Under the pieces are notes generated by a model. It was not told the DNA's origin. It searched no databases and saw only the letters and a program-made list of their open reading frames with translations. Of a stretch of 64,000 bases of DNA, positions 35,011 to 44,418 are shown one piece after another (within the stretch, counting starts at the first letter, position 1; each line of letters begins with the position of its first letter). Location: contig NZ_CP091277.1 of the NCBI RefSeq assembly GCF_029633965.1, positions 1,981,940 through 2,045,939 on the forward strand, read 5' to 3'. Made by a program: the position numbers and the translations under genes. This stretch comes from Methanogenium sp. S4BF. Lineage in GTDB: Archaea > Halobacteriota > Methanomicrobia > Methanomicrobiales > Methanomicrobiaceae.

Positions 35011-35796
35011 ATGGGTGTAAGGTATCGATCATCATTGTGCATATCACTGGCACTGCTCCTTTTGTTTCTGCTGATATGTGTGCCGTCTGCTGCTGTCATT
35101 GCAGAAGTTACGAACGGAACCCTTCTGGAATCCCGGAATGAGGGTGAATTAATACAATATACCATGGAAGTGAGCGGCATCCCCAAGCAGACGCGGATTA
35201 TTGAGATGACAACAGATCTCATGCCTGTGCCGGGCACCAGCCTCTGGCAGCCGGAAGTGAGTGGCTTCATGGTATCCGGGGGGGATGCGGCATTAAACGA
35301 CCACAAAATTGAGCTGACAGAGGACGGTGAATTTCCGGATGCAATCAACGTAACCGTATCAGGCAGGGTGCCCGTGCTGACATCGGTAGAGATCGTTGAC
35401 GGAGTTGTGGTAACGAAACGGATCACACAGACAACAGGGTATGTCTACTACCGCATTCAGGCACTTGATGAGAACCGTGATATCCTTGGATCAGGCACAA
35501 CCGAGACTTTTTCGGTGAAGATCCCGGATGACGAACAGTTCACGGCACGGCTGAACGCGGTCACCGACCCGGATTTGAGAGCCCTGATAGACGACCTCTA
35601 CTCAAGGGGGCTCCGGGATGAGGCAAACGACCTTCTGGAATATGCCGAAGCACCGAAAGAGTCAACGCTGCCGGTGACCATGGCGATTCTGGTGTCCGTA
35701 GTGTTGCTCGTGGGGGGATTTGGGGCCGGAATGGTATTCGGTCAGATGCGGGCGAAGAACATGCAGGAATTTCAGAAAGAATACAAGGGGGACTGA
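35011..35796 (+). CDS. Single-pass surface protein of the tubulin-like operon
   Basis: A 261-residue protein. The signal peptide covers about residues 10-30 (LALLLLFLLICVPSAAV), a beta-rich exterior part of about 190 residues follows, and a helical stretch (DLRALIDDLYSRGLRDEAND) precedes a membrane helix (about 226-246, VTMAILVSVVLLVGGFGAG) and a short charged cytoplasmic tail. No known domain is recognised. With stop at 35796 and the next start at 35803, it is tightly linked to the tubulin-like gene, suggesting that its tail or exterior domain cooperates with the cytoplasmic GTPase. Confidence 0.72.
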   Translation: MGVRYRSSLCISLALLLLFLLICVPSAAVIAEVTNGTLLESRNEGELIQYTMEVSGIPKQTRIIEMTTDLMPVPGTSLWQPEVSGFMVSGGDAALNDHKIELTEDGEFPDAINVTVSGRVPVLTSVEIVDGVVVTKRITQTTGYVYYRIQALDENRDILGSGTTETFSVKIPDDEQFTARLNAVTDPDLRALIDDLYSRGLRDEANDLLEYAEAPKESTLPVTMAILVSVVLLVGGFGAGMVFGQMRAKNMQEFQKEYKGD

Positions 35797-35802
35797 AAAA
35801 TA

Positions 35803-38800
35803 ATGCCTCATGATGATATAATCGAAGGGAAGCCCTTCCAGATGCCGGATGAATTAACCGTTGTAGCCATCGGTGGGTGCGGAAAAAAGCTCATATCAAA
35901 CCTCTATGAGCATGAATGGTTCCTGAGACATTATCTTTCGGACGGGAAACGGCTGTCACTGTTCACCATAGACACTGATACCAACCAGAGAAAGGATGAT
36001 ATCAAACGATCAGAACAGGTGATGGCACGGCTGGGGGATATCCAGCGAACAAACAGCCAGATGGGCGGAAGTGTAAAAAGCTTCCATTACCACCTCCCCG
36101 ACCTGGCGAACGTCGAACGTGTCTCTTCCCTGACATCGCGGGAGGTGACCGAACAGATGAAAAAGAGGCGGGAACGCCCGCTTGTCGATGTATGGTGGAT
36201 GAATGATCCCGAATACGGATTCGACTACCAGATGCTGAAAAAGGTGGACAAAAATATCGTCGACGATTTCGGCGGAGGGGTCCACCGGAGGCGTGCGATA
36301 TCCAAGGCGGTATTCTACAAGGCGATCACCCAGGGCGGAGAGCAGTTCCCCTCATTTCAGGGGCACGGCCCGGTGGCGCTCATTGTTGGTCTCGGAGGCG
36401 GTACAGGATCCGGGATGTTTATTGATCTGGCCCGCTACATCAAGGAGAAACGCGGGCAGGAGTCAAAAATCTGGCTCTTTGTGGTGCTTCCGGCGGCAAG
36501 CGAAGGGGAAAAGGAGCAGTTGAATGCTGCGATCGCACTCTCCGAGATTGAATATCTGAACATGATTGAAGACAAGCTCTTCAACTACATCATCGTCTCA
36601 TCCCTGAGCCCCACCGGATATGTCGACGGAGGGGACAGAAAGCAGGAAGTGGTCGAGTTTGACGCGTCCTTCCCCTATATGTTCATCAATTCCTTCTACC
36701 TCCCGACAGCAGACATCTCAGCCATCGTAGACGCCAAAAAAGATTACTCCGGCTTTATCTTTGCAGATTCGCATGTAATCGAGTACCCGGTGGAAAATCT
36801 CCGGTCATTAAAGAAAGGGTTTGAGGATGTCATCGAAAGCCTCTCCGGTTTCGGACAGAACCGGGGAAAGATCTTAAAAGAGGTCTCTGAATTTATCGCA
36901 ACCAATGAAAGCCTCTACCCCGAGGAATTTTCAAAGACGGACACGGAGATAACCCACAACGATGTGAACCTGTACCGAAAGGAGATCGAGAAAGTCAAAA
37001 AAGTCTGGGAGAATGAGATCACCGATCTTTTAAACTTCAAAACGCAGTCCATTATCGAATCGGCGGTCACAAACAACATGCCTGCCGAGCTCAAGGACAT
37101 CTCTTCTGTGCAGGACTATGACAAACTCACAGAGTACGTCGAAAGGCTCAAAAAGTCCCTTGAAAACGAGAGCAAACCGCATGAAAATGCAAAGGATCAG
37201 GAATTATACGAACTGATAAAAAAGAATCTTCATTTCCTTGAGGAGATGTCACATCTCCAGAAGAAGACATTCTCCATTAGTGAAAAATCAGCACGGATTG
37301 CACTTTTAAACATCATTCGCGGCGAAGAAAACTTCGGCAAGATTTCAGGCGACCTCTCATCGCGCCAGTCGACACTCAGGGCGGAGATCAGTGAAGCGGA
37401 TGTCAGGATCAAAAAGAAGCGTGATGACCTTGAGGAGATCACCGCTGAGCAGAACAGAATGCTTGACCGGATCAGATCCGAGGTTAACGCACTTGCCAAA
37501 CCGGTTGATGATTACGTTGCGCTCGGCCACGGAACGGCCGCTGCTGCCGGACAGGGTTCAATAGAAGGTCTTGAACAGGCATTTCTGGAGAAGTTCGCGG
37601 CACTTCTCTTTGTCCTCAGGGAAAAGCTCAATGAGTCGGAGAAGAAGAAGGCAAAACTGATCCGGCGTGATGAATGGCTCTCCTCACTTCCGCTCGGGGA
37701 CCTTCAGGGAGATATCGAGAGGTTGGAGAAGGCGACATCAGCAGACTTCTCCTACCTGAGGGATCTTGCGGAGTCGGTCTCTCTTTACTTCTACAACGAC
37801 TATATGCTCAGGCTCTCCAAAAAACAGGGCTTTACTGACAGTCTTCTGGGGAGAAAACTCAATTCCGAGATGTACAGAAGCGAAAAGGCGACAAAGGAAG
37901 AGAGAATACGCAAGATATCCCAGATGCATCCCGGAAAGATATCGATACGCGATCCCTTCGAGGTCTTCATACAGGACAAGTTCCTGACACGGGAGTTTGA
38001 CACACGGCTCGTCTCCCTGCGGGAAGCGACCTTAGCGCCGGTTTCATCACAGTTCAACCTTGAATCCGAAGAGAAGGCAGCCCTTGTCCGGTCCTTCTCC
38101 GGAAGGGACACCGCATCGATTCTCACCGGCATCAGGGAGACTCTGACAGAGATCGTAAACAACCGTGAAGGATACTCCACAAAGACCGGAACCATAAACA
38201 GAGAGATAGACTTCCTGATCCAGTCGCAGAAGCAGATGCAGCAGCAGGTCGAATTCCTGCAGAAGACGGACAATCTGGTGAACGCGACCTTTGACCCACG
38301 AAAAAAGTTCAATGCAGACGTGAATGCCTATGAGTCCGGGCTGAGGATCATTGACGAAAAAAGAAAGAGTGGCAATGCAACCATTGAAGGCATGTACCGG
38401 ACGTGGTTCGGGGAGATTAACCCGACCATTCTCTCCCTGCTGCGTGATGACTCTGACCTCTCGGTCCTCGACTATGACACGGAGGGAAAACGTGAGATTG
38501 AAAAGCTCTACAACATCGTGCAGTGGAAGTACAAGGAGCTTATTGATGCACACAAACTTGGGATAAACAATATTTCGATCGGGTATGGAAGCGCCGGAAC
38601 CGAACGATGGAGCTTTGACAAGGCCGCCCTTGTCGCATCGTCCCCCTCACGGTGGCTTTCACAGTTAATAGACAACAAAGGCAGTGATTTCAGGCGCAAT
38701 CTGGTAAAATCCCTGGATTTAAAGGGCGTCGACAGTGCGAAGGTGAACTCCCACAACTACACCAAACCCTGGGAGATATCGCTCACGTTCTTTGCAGCGG

Positions 38801-39063
38801 CAAGTTTCCTGGACAATATATCCCCTTTGACAACCGGCGGAGGATACTGGGAGAAGTACGAGAAGGCAAAGAACAATATCCTCCATCATGCCCTGTATCT
38901 TCACGAGGGGAAGTATGTTGTCCGTGAGAAAACCCTGCTTTTAACCGATGCGGCAGAGACTGCAGATCTTGAATCCGGCGACAAGGCACAGATTCAGGAG
39001 GCAAAGGACAGGATTCTGGACTTATACACGGTAAAGGACATCAAAGAGGCAGCCGGGGAATGA
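35803..39063 (+). CDS. Large tubulin/FtsZ-superfamily protein with coiled coils
   Basis: A 1086-residue soluble protein. The N-terminal domain has the tubulin-superfamily nucleotide signature: an IGGCGKKLISNL loop (about 23-34), a strand with IDTDTNQ (about 56-62) at the T3 position, and GLGGGTGSGMFIDLA (196-210), the diagnostic T4 G-box. FVVLPAASEGEKEQLNAAIA follows, resembling the T5/H6 region. A canonical NxDxxD/E catalytic loop is not obvious, so hydrolysis on polymerisation is uncertain. Residues about 370-900 are rich in long charged helices and coiled coils. The size and layout match the poorly known Tubulin_2-type (PF13809-like) proteins rather than FtsZ or CetZ. It overlaps the next gene by 4 bp. 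Confidence 0.85.
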   Translation: MPHDDIIEGKPFQMPDELTVVAIGGCGKKLISNLYEHEWFLRHYLSDGKRLSLFTIDTDTNQRKDDIKRSEQVMARLGDIQRTNSQMGGSVKSFHYHLPDLANVERVSSLTSREVTEQMKKRRERPLVDVWWMNDPEYGFDYQMLKKVDKNIVDDFGGGVHRRRAISKAVFYKAITQGGEQFPSFQGHGPVALIVGLGGGTGSGMFIDLARYIKEKRGQESKIWLFVVLPAASEGEKEQLNAAIALSEIEYLNMIEDKLFNYIIVSSLSPTGYVDGGDRKQEVVEFDASFPYMFINSFYLPTADISAIVDAKKDYSGFIFADSHVIEYPVENLRSLKKGFEDVIESLSGFGQNRGKILKEVSEFIATNESLYPEEFSKTDTEITHNDVNLYRKEIEKVKKVWENEITDLLNFKTQSIIESAVTNNMPAELKDISSVQDYDKLTEYVERLKKSLENESKPHENAKDQELYELIKKNLHFLEEMSHLQKKTFSISEKSARIALLNIIRGEENFGKISGDLSSRQSTLRAEISEADVRIKKKRDDLEEITAEQNRMLDRIRSEVNALAKPVDDYVALGHGTAAAAGQGSIEGLEQAFLEKFAALLFVLREKLNESEKKKAKLIRRDEWLSSLPLGDLQGDIERLEKATSADFSYLRDLAESVSLYFYNDYMLRLSKKQGFTDSLLGRKLNSEMYRSEKATKEERIRKISQMHPGKISIRDPFEVFIQDKFLTREFDTRLVSLREATLAPVSSQFNLESEEKAALVRSFSGRDTASILTGIRETLTEIVNNREGYSTKTGTINREIDFLIQSQKQMQQQVEFLQKTDNLVNATFDPRKKFNADVNAYESGLRIIDEKRKSGNATIEGMYRTWFGEINPTILSLLRDDSDLSVLDYDTEGKREIEKLYNIVQWKYKELIDAHKLGINNISIGYGSAGTERWSFDKAALVASSPSRWLSQLIDNKGSDFRRNLVKSLDLKGVDSAKVNSHNYTKPWEISLTFFAAASFLDNISPLTTGGGYWEKYEKAKNNILHHALYLHEGKYVVREKTLLLTDAAETADLESGDKAQIQEAKDRILDLYTVKDIKEAAGE

Positions 39064-40625
39064 TCATCAACAATAAAAAAAGAAGAACATACCTTCTTTT
39101 TGCTCTTCCTTTGAGCATTGTTGTTGCCTATATCTTCACATCCATAGCGCCTGTCTTTAAGCTTCACCCGCCGTCGTTTGTATTGACCGTCTGTGTTGAA
39201 TTTTTATGCGGACTCTTCTTTGCCATTGCGGTGGGTATGCTTTTTAACGAGGACTCCCGGATAAACGGCGTTATCTACACCGGAATATTTGCTGCAATAC
39301 CTGTTTTTTATGTGTATTCCTCCCCGTGGGCAGACATCGGCCTCCTGACTCTCACCTTCTCAGCGGGAGTCCTGTGTGGTGCGGTGTTTGTTGCACAGGT
39401 GGTAATCACAAACCGCTATGACAATCTTGCAAAATTCGCCAAGGTGCTCTTTACCCTGTTCTTTGCAATCATCATCGGCTTTCTTGCATACGAGATGTAT
39501 CTTACTTCCTTTGCGCCCGATACAGCAGTGAGTGAGGCATATGTGACGCAAAATATCTTCTTTTTTGGTGCGGGGATTGTTCTCTCACTGATTCTCTACT
39601 GGCTTGCGATAAAAATCACCATCGGCGTACGGGCATCTGAGATATTTATATTCGGGCCGCGTTCATCCGGGAAGACGTATTTTGTCCTTGGCCTGTGGAG
39701 CTACATATCCGAGCATTTCGAGAAGGGTCACTCAAATGAGGGTGTGGTATTAACGGGCGACCCCAATGACGAAGGCGACGAACTGAGGATATCAAGCCTG
39801 TATGCAAGCATTCTCGATGGAAAAATTCTCTCACGGACGTACCGCTACCAGATGGTGATGTATCAGCTTACCGGAAAGAAGTACGGGCTGATTCCGGTCA
39901 AATGGACGGTTGTAGACTATGCAGGAGAGTATTACGATGAGCTAAATGAAATCAACTTTACAAAGGCCGTCTCCCTGTTAAGTGACCGTCTTGGAATGCC
40001 CGAGGGGGAGGTCAGAAAGGGTGCAGGGACGATCGATTTTGTGAAGTACATTAAACTGCACCACCCGGAAGAACTCATCGACCCGGAATTCACCAAAAGT
40101 GTCATCCTGTCGACGATGTACGGTAATTTTATCCGGGCAGGAAAGGTCATCTTTCTTATCGACGGCGAAAAAATAACCGACGACAGGAAGGGCCATGCAC
40201 AGCTGGCACGGGAGTTCGGGGGGTATATGAAGACCCTGATTGATCTGGAAGGAAAAAATTATCTCGGATTTTTCCGGCCCAACAAAAAATACGCCCTTGT
40301 TGTCACCAAAACTGATCTGGTATTCTGGAAGAACCGGGAGATACGAAATCTAATCCAGTCAATGAATGCCGAAAAATTATCCGATATCCCGGAAATGTCC
40401 AGAGAAGCCCTGAATATCGAGAACAGCCTCTTTGAGATCCTCAGTTCAAACAAGGTTTTTAAAAACCTGGTAAACATGATGAACGACATCTCGATGTATT
40501 TTGTCGCTGTCTCTGTTGATGCGTCAGCCGAGCCTTTTCCCACAGAGGAAGGATTTGAAGAGGAGATTGCCCCGACCGCCCTTGCACCGTGGAGGTTTAC
40601 GGAGATATTCAAATTCGGCCTGTGA
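39060..40625 (+). CDS. Six-TM membrane protein with a TRAFAC-like GTPase domain
   Basis: A 521-residue protein. Six hydrophobic helices (about 10-31, 38-61, 68-87, 91-114, 125-147, 164-187) precede a cytoplasmic P-loop domain. The Walker A/G1 is GPRSSGKT (199-206), a DxxG-type switch reads DYAGE (286-290), a strand VIFLIDGEK follows (363-371), and TKTD (416-419) fits the guanine-specifying N/TKxD motif. This suggests a GTPase rather than an ATPase. It resembles the DO-GTPase-like proteins reported in prokaryotic conflict-system surveys, from memory. The ATGA overlap with the tubulin-like gene strongly suggests that the two GTP-binding proteins work together at the membrane. Confidence 0.82.
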   Translation: MIINNKKRRTYLLFALPLSIVVAYIFTSIAPVFKLHPPSFVLTVCVEFLCGLFFAIAVGMLFNEDSRINGVIYTGIFAAIPVFYVYSSPWADIGLLTLTFSAGVLCGAVFVAQVVITNRYDNLAKFAKVLFTLFFAIIIGFLAYEMYLTSFAPDTAVSEAYVTQNIFFFGAGIVLSLILYWLAIKITIGVRASEIFIFGPRSSGKTYFVLGLWSYISEHFEKGHSNEGVVLTGDPNDEGDELRISSLYASILDGKILSRTYRYQMVMYQLTGKKYGLIPVKWTVVDYAGEYYDELNEINFTKAVSLLSDRLGMPEGEVRKGAGTIDFVKYIKLHHPEELIDPEFTKSVILSTMYGNFIRAGKVIFLIDGEKITDDRKGHAQLAREFGGYMKTLIDLEGKNYLGFFRPNKKYALVVTKTDLVFWKNREIRNLIQSMNAEKLSDIPEMSREALNIENSLFEILSSNKVFKNLVNMMNDISMYFVAVSVDASAEPFPTEEGFEEEIAPTALAPWRFTEIFKFGL

Positions 40626-40652
40626 GGGGTCATTTCAGGGAGGGTTTTAGGA

Positions 40653-42089
40653 ATGGATGATGCATACGGAATATTTACCACGGACGGCGAGACGGTCGCA
40701 GGCACCCTGAATGATGAGTATGCACTCCGTCTTGCTGAGCGACTTGACGAGAGCACGGCGTCATTGTATATCAGCACAAAAAATGGTGTTTTTCTGCTCG
40801 GAACCGCGGTAAACGTGCAGAAGAAGGGAAGACGGCCTGATACGTTCATCTATCTTGAAAAGGTCGGATGGAACCGGGAACTTCCGCCGGACATTGATCT
40901 CGCATTCATCCATGCGTTTTACGGCCGCATCGAAGGAAGGCTCGCAGAAATAGAGTATGAGGTGCGTGATCTCGCATCAGACGTTGATTTCTTTGACGAA
41001 CGGCATAAAAAAGTAGTCACCAGTCTCCTGAGTTCCCATGCCGCAGACTACTCTGTCGGAAGGCTGCTTCTGGGAAAGGAGGTGGTGTGCGTATCAGGCA
41101 ACCTCTCAAAGTCTGTCGATTTTGTTGTCGCCGTCACCGAAAAGCTTCATTTTTTCCTCTCCGCCGGGTTTACCATCGTTGTTGCAAAACGTTCTTTTAG
41201 GGATGCCGATCTGCTGGTGACAGAGAAATATGCCGGGACAGTTCATATTGACCTTGACACTGAACGTACAAATGATCCGAAGTGGGGTGAGCTCTATACA
41301 AACCTCGGTATATTTGCCCGGAATCCCGTAGTCCGGCAGAAAATCTCCGCGGAACTGTCCCGGAAAAAACTGGAGGAGCGGCTTGTTTCTGCGTACACCG
41401 GCAGCAATGTCCCGCCTGTCAGTGCAGAACGGTTCAGGGATTTTCTTTCAGAGGAGAAGATTGGTGCCTTTGAGAAATCACAGGAGAAATTCTCTTCATC
41501 TGCGTATGAAGCACCGGCAAAAGAGGGAGTGAAACGGCCGAAGGAGTCAGACTACGGAAAGTGGACGATCACCGAGTCTGACAGGGAGGACCTCAAACGT
41601 GAGTATGAGAAGCACATGGAGGCGAAACGGAAGGGGAGGGTGCGTCTGCTGGCCGTCCTGGGCGTGTTTGTCATCCTGCTTGCAGCCGTACTGGTGCTCT
41701 TTGTCGTCTATCCGGGATTTATGCATGGTGGCCTGAATCTGACTGAAATTCCGCACATCACCCCTTCGGCAACGATTCCACCCGTTGATGCGTCACGTAT
41801 TGTCACACGGCTGAACACCACGCCGGGAAATATCCCTGAAAACCTGTCCGGATTCGGAAGTGCATATGATATCACGCTCTCCGGACCGCAGAATGTGACA
41901 CTTGACCTGAACGCTGATTATAACCCGGATCTGTCGTATTACCTGCTGCTCTACAACCAGTCGGCGTCATCATGGGAGCCGGTTGAGACCACATTTGTTT
42001 TCACAAACGGGTCGGTGACAGCCTTCATTATGGATTCAGGCATATATCGCCTCTTCACGGACAGGGAAAGCACCTTTAATGAGAGTTAA
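40653..42089 (+). CDS. Single-pass membrane protein with large cytoplasmic domain
   Basis: A 478-residue protein without signal peptide. A cytoplasmic part of about 325 residues is mixed alpha/beta and unassigned (opening YGIFTTDGETVAGTLNDEYA), ending in a charged helix (SDREDLKREYEKHMEAKRKG). One membrane helix (about 331-353) follows, and then an exterior beta-sandwich-like domain of about 110 residues with several N-glycosylation sequons. It lies 27 bp after the GTPase gene. Topology would let it carry a signal between outside and the GTPase/tubulin layer; the direction is unknown. Confidence 0.7.
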   Translation: MDDAYGIFTTDGETVAGTLNDEYALRLAERLDESTASLYISTKNGVFLLGTAVNVQKKGRRPDTFIYLEKVGWNRELPPDIDLAFIHAFYGRIEGRLAEIEYEVRDLASDVDFFDERHKKVVTSLLSSHAADYSVGRLLLGKEVVCVSGNLSKSVDFVVAVTEKLHFFLSAGFTIVVAKRSFRDADLLVTEKYAGTVHIDLDTERTNDPKWGELYTNLGIFARNPVVRQKISAELSRKKLEERLVSAYTGSNVPPVSAERFRDFLSEEKIGAFEKSQEKFSSSAYEAPAKEGVKRPKESDYGKWTITESDREDLKREYEKHMEAKRKGRVRLLAVLGVFVILLAAVLVLFVVYPGFMHGGLNLTEIPHITPSATIPPVDASRIVTRLNTTPGNIPENLSGFGSAYDITLSGPQNVTLDLNADYNPDLSYYLLLYNQSASSWEPVETTFVFTNGSVTAFIMDSGIYRLFTDRESTFNES

Positions 42090-42131
42090 AAGTTGAGTTG
42101 TGCGTCCGTACAGCACAGACAGGTATTCTCT

Positions 42132-43760
42132 ATGAAAAAACCCTCAGCACTGAGAATCATTCCCGTCCTCATTTTGTGCCTGCTCATACAGGCGGTCATC
42201 TCACCTGCAGATGCACAGATACAGAAAGGCACGATATCTGTCTCATCAGTGCCGCAGGGAGCGAATATTTACCTGAATGATGAAGATCTCGGCCTTCAGA
42301 CAAATACGGTGATTCAGAATGTTTTTCCGGGCATTCACTATGTGCGGCTTGAGTTGCCGGGCTACCGGACATGGGAGAAGATCTTTGAGGTAAGGGAAGG
42401 GGAGATTACCTACATCAGCCATGAGATGGAGCCGTTGGTGGGCGATGCCTTCTCTGTAACGACAAAGCCCGAGGGTGCACAGATCTATATCGACGGGGAC
42501 TTTTACGGCATATCAAATACCGTTTTTTATGAACTTCCCACGGGGCAGCACCGTGTGCTCCTGCTGCTTGACAACTATTCAGATTATGCGGCAACGGTAA
42601 CCATCAGCGAAGGGATGTCGCAGTCACTTGTGCATACGTTTGAGCCAATACCTGACACCGGACGGATAACTGTTGCATCTGTCCCGTCGAATGCCGGGAT
42701 TTATCTGAACGGAGAGTATCAGGGCACCACCCGAAAGACGCTTGATGAGGTCGTGCCGGGGACGTATGCCATTGTCATCATGAAAACCGGATACGACAAC
42801 TGGACGGGCACGGTTGACGTTGCGGCAGGAAAAATATCTGAAATAATTGCGGAGCTGACGCCTGCAAAGGTCATTTTGTCCGTTACAACGGTTCCGAAAG
42901 GCGCCGGTATTGTCATCGACGGCGTATTCTCAGGCACCACTCCTCTTGAAATACCGGTTGAACAGGGATTGCATACGGTTCTTCTGGAAAAGTTTGGCTA
43001 TGAGAGTCGTGAAGAGGAGGCGGATGTCGGTGCTGAAGGGGCCTCAATTTCTGTGAACCTTGTATCAATGGCGCCGCAGGCAATAGCAGAGGCACAACGG
43101 GTGGTATTCGATAATGTCGACTACCAGCCGGAGAAAGCACGGGAGGCGCTTGAGAATGCACAGAAAAGCTATGCGGCGGGAGACTCTGAAAGTGCAATAA
43201 CCTACGCAGCGTCTGCAATCGCCCTTGCCCGGGACGTTGACGGGGACGGGGTGATAAATCCGCTCGACATCAGCCCGCATCTTCACAATGCTGTGATATA
43301 TATAACGCCGTTTCTTGTTGTGTTTCTTGTAGCCGGATTGATTGCAAAGGACATGCTACGGCATCGGATAAAGCCTGAGATCACGGTCCATCTGCCGGTG
43401 ACCATACGGGAGGATGATATGCTTGCACGGGCTGAGGTGACGGCAAATGCTCCCGGAGGGCCATACCGGGGTTTTGTCTGCACGGTGTACATTGACGGCA
43501 TCTCCGTTGACCACTTCACGGACCCCGGAAAATATGATGTGATGCTCTCAGGACGAAGCCCGGGTGTCCACAGTCTGATGGTGCATCTTCAGGTTGCAAA
43601 GGAGCGGTACGGTAAAGCGGAGAAGAAGGTGAAGGAGAACTTTATCGTTGAACCTCCAGAACCGGCACATCCTGTTACGGATGAGAAAGGTGGCGGGATT
43701 ATTATTCCGGAAGATGAGGACTTCGGGCCTGAGGATCTGTTTGAGGAGGGGAAAGAGTGA
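42132..43760 (+). CDS. PEGA-repeat transmembrane protein of the tubulin-like operon
   Basis: A 542-residue protein from the ATG at 42132 (signal peptide IIPVLILCLLIQAVISP). Four PEGA repeats (about 30-95, 100-165, 170-235, 240-305; e.g. SVPQGANIYLNDEDLG and SVPSNAGIYLNGEYQGT) are followed by a helical segment. An EF-hand/dockerin-like calcium loop (DVDGDGVINPLDI, about 372-384) comes next, then a membrane helix (about 392-412, IYITPFLVVFLVAGLIAK). A cytoplasmic Ig-like domain with an acidic tail (EDEDFGPEDLFEEGKE) ends the protein. It would bind the S-layer or matrix outside and present a domain to the cytoplasmic machinery. Confidence 0.82.
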   Translation: MKKPSALRIIPVLILCLLIQAVISPADAQIQKGTISVSSVPQGANIYLNDEDLGLQTNTVIQNVFPGIHYVRLELPGYRTWEKIFEVREGEITYISHEMEPLVGDAFSVTTKPEGAQIYIDGDFYGISNTVFYELPTGQHRVLLLLDNYSDYAATVTISEGMSQSLVHTFEPIPDTGRITVASVPSNAGIYLNGEYQGTTRKTLDEVVPGTYAIVIMKTGYDNWTGTVDVAAGKISEIIAELTPAKVILSVTTVPKGAGIVIDGVFSGTTPLEIPVEQGLHTVLLEKFGYESREEEADVGAEGASISVNLVSMAPQAIAEAQRVVFDNVDYQPEKAREALENAQKSYAAGDSESAITYAASAIALARDVDGDGVINPLDISPHLHNAVIYITPFLVVFLVAGLIAKDMLRHRIKPEITVHLPVTIREDDMLARAEVTANAPGGPYRGFVCTVYIDGISVDHFTDPGKYDVMLSGRSPGVHSLMVHLQVAKERYGKAEKKVKENFIVEPPEPAHPVTDEKGGGIIIPEDEDFGPEDLFEEGKE

Positions 43761-43920
43761 TGTTCCTGAACAATGGGTATGGAGAGTTCCGTATCTGTTC
43801 ACCGGGGCATCCTCCCGAAACAGCATTCTTGTGAAAAAACCTTCGGGTTCCGGGGAGTCAGGACCTGATGGGTCCATATGCTTAGGCAGAATTATCACCG
43901 TCTGCAGGAATCCTTAGACG

Positions 43921-44418
43921 ATGGCAGACAACAGTATTTTCTCCTATCATTCAACCGTTCTGTTTGTACGCGATGTGGCCGCTTCAAAGAAATTCTACAC
44001 TGAGGTGATGGGAGAGGAAATTGAACTCGATCTCGGCAAAAATATCGGTTTTAAAAGTGGAATTGGTATCTGGGACGGGAGTTACGGCAGGAACGTGATA
44101 TTCGGGGATGCCGGTGCCGGAGATGACGATTTTTCCTCAAAGCGGATGCTCGAACTCTATTATGAAACGGATGACATGGACCGGACATCTGAACTGCTGA
44201 AAGCTGCCGGTGTTGTATTCGTGCATGATGTCGTCGCTCAGCCATGGTGCCAGCTCACGGTTCGGTTTCTTGACCCTGACGGACATATGATCGAGGTGGG
44301 CGAACGAATGGATGTCTGTGTGAAACGGCTGGCCGCGTCCGGCATGTCAGGCGAAAAGATTGCAGAATCAACCACCATGCCTGCTGATATCGTGAAGCAT
44401 ATGCTGAAGAATGGATGA
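43921..44418 (+). CDS. VOC (glyoxalase/bleomycin-resistance) family protein
   Basis: A 165-residue protein whose first about 125 residues form a VOC fold: VLFVRDVAASKKFYTEVMGE (about 13-32) and VRFLDPDGHMIEVGE (about 117-131), with the Glu of IEVGE at a metal-ligand position. The His usually found in the first strand is less clear. The C-terminal about 40 residues contain a predicted helix-turn-helix-like stretch (MSGEKIAESTTMPADIVKHM), unusual for the family. The substrate is unknown. Confidence 0.85.
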   Translation: MADNSIFSYHSTVLFVRDVAASKKFYTEVMGEEIELDLGKNIGFKSGIGIWDGSYGRNVIFGDAGAGDDDFSSKRMLELYYETDDMDRTSELLKAAGVVFVHDVVAQPWCQLTVRFLDPDGHMIEVGERMDVCVKRLAASGMSGEKIAESTTMPADIVKHMLKNG

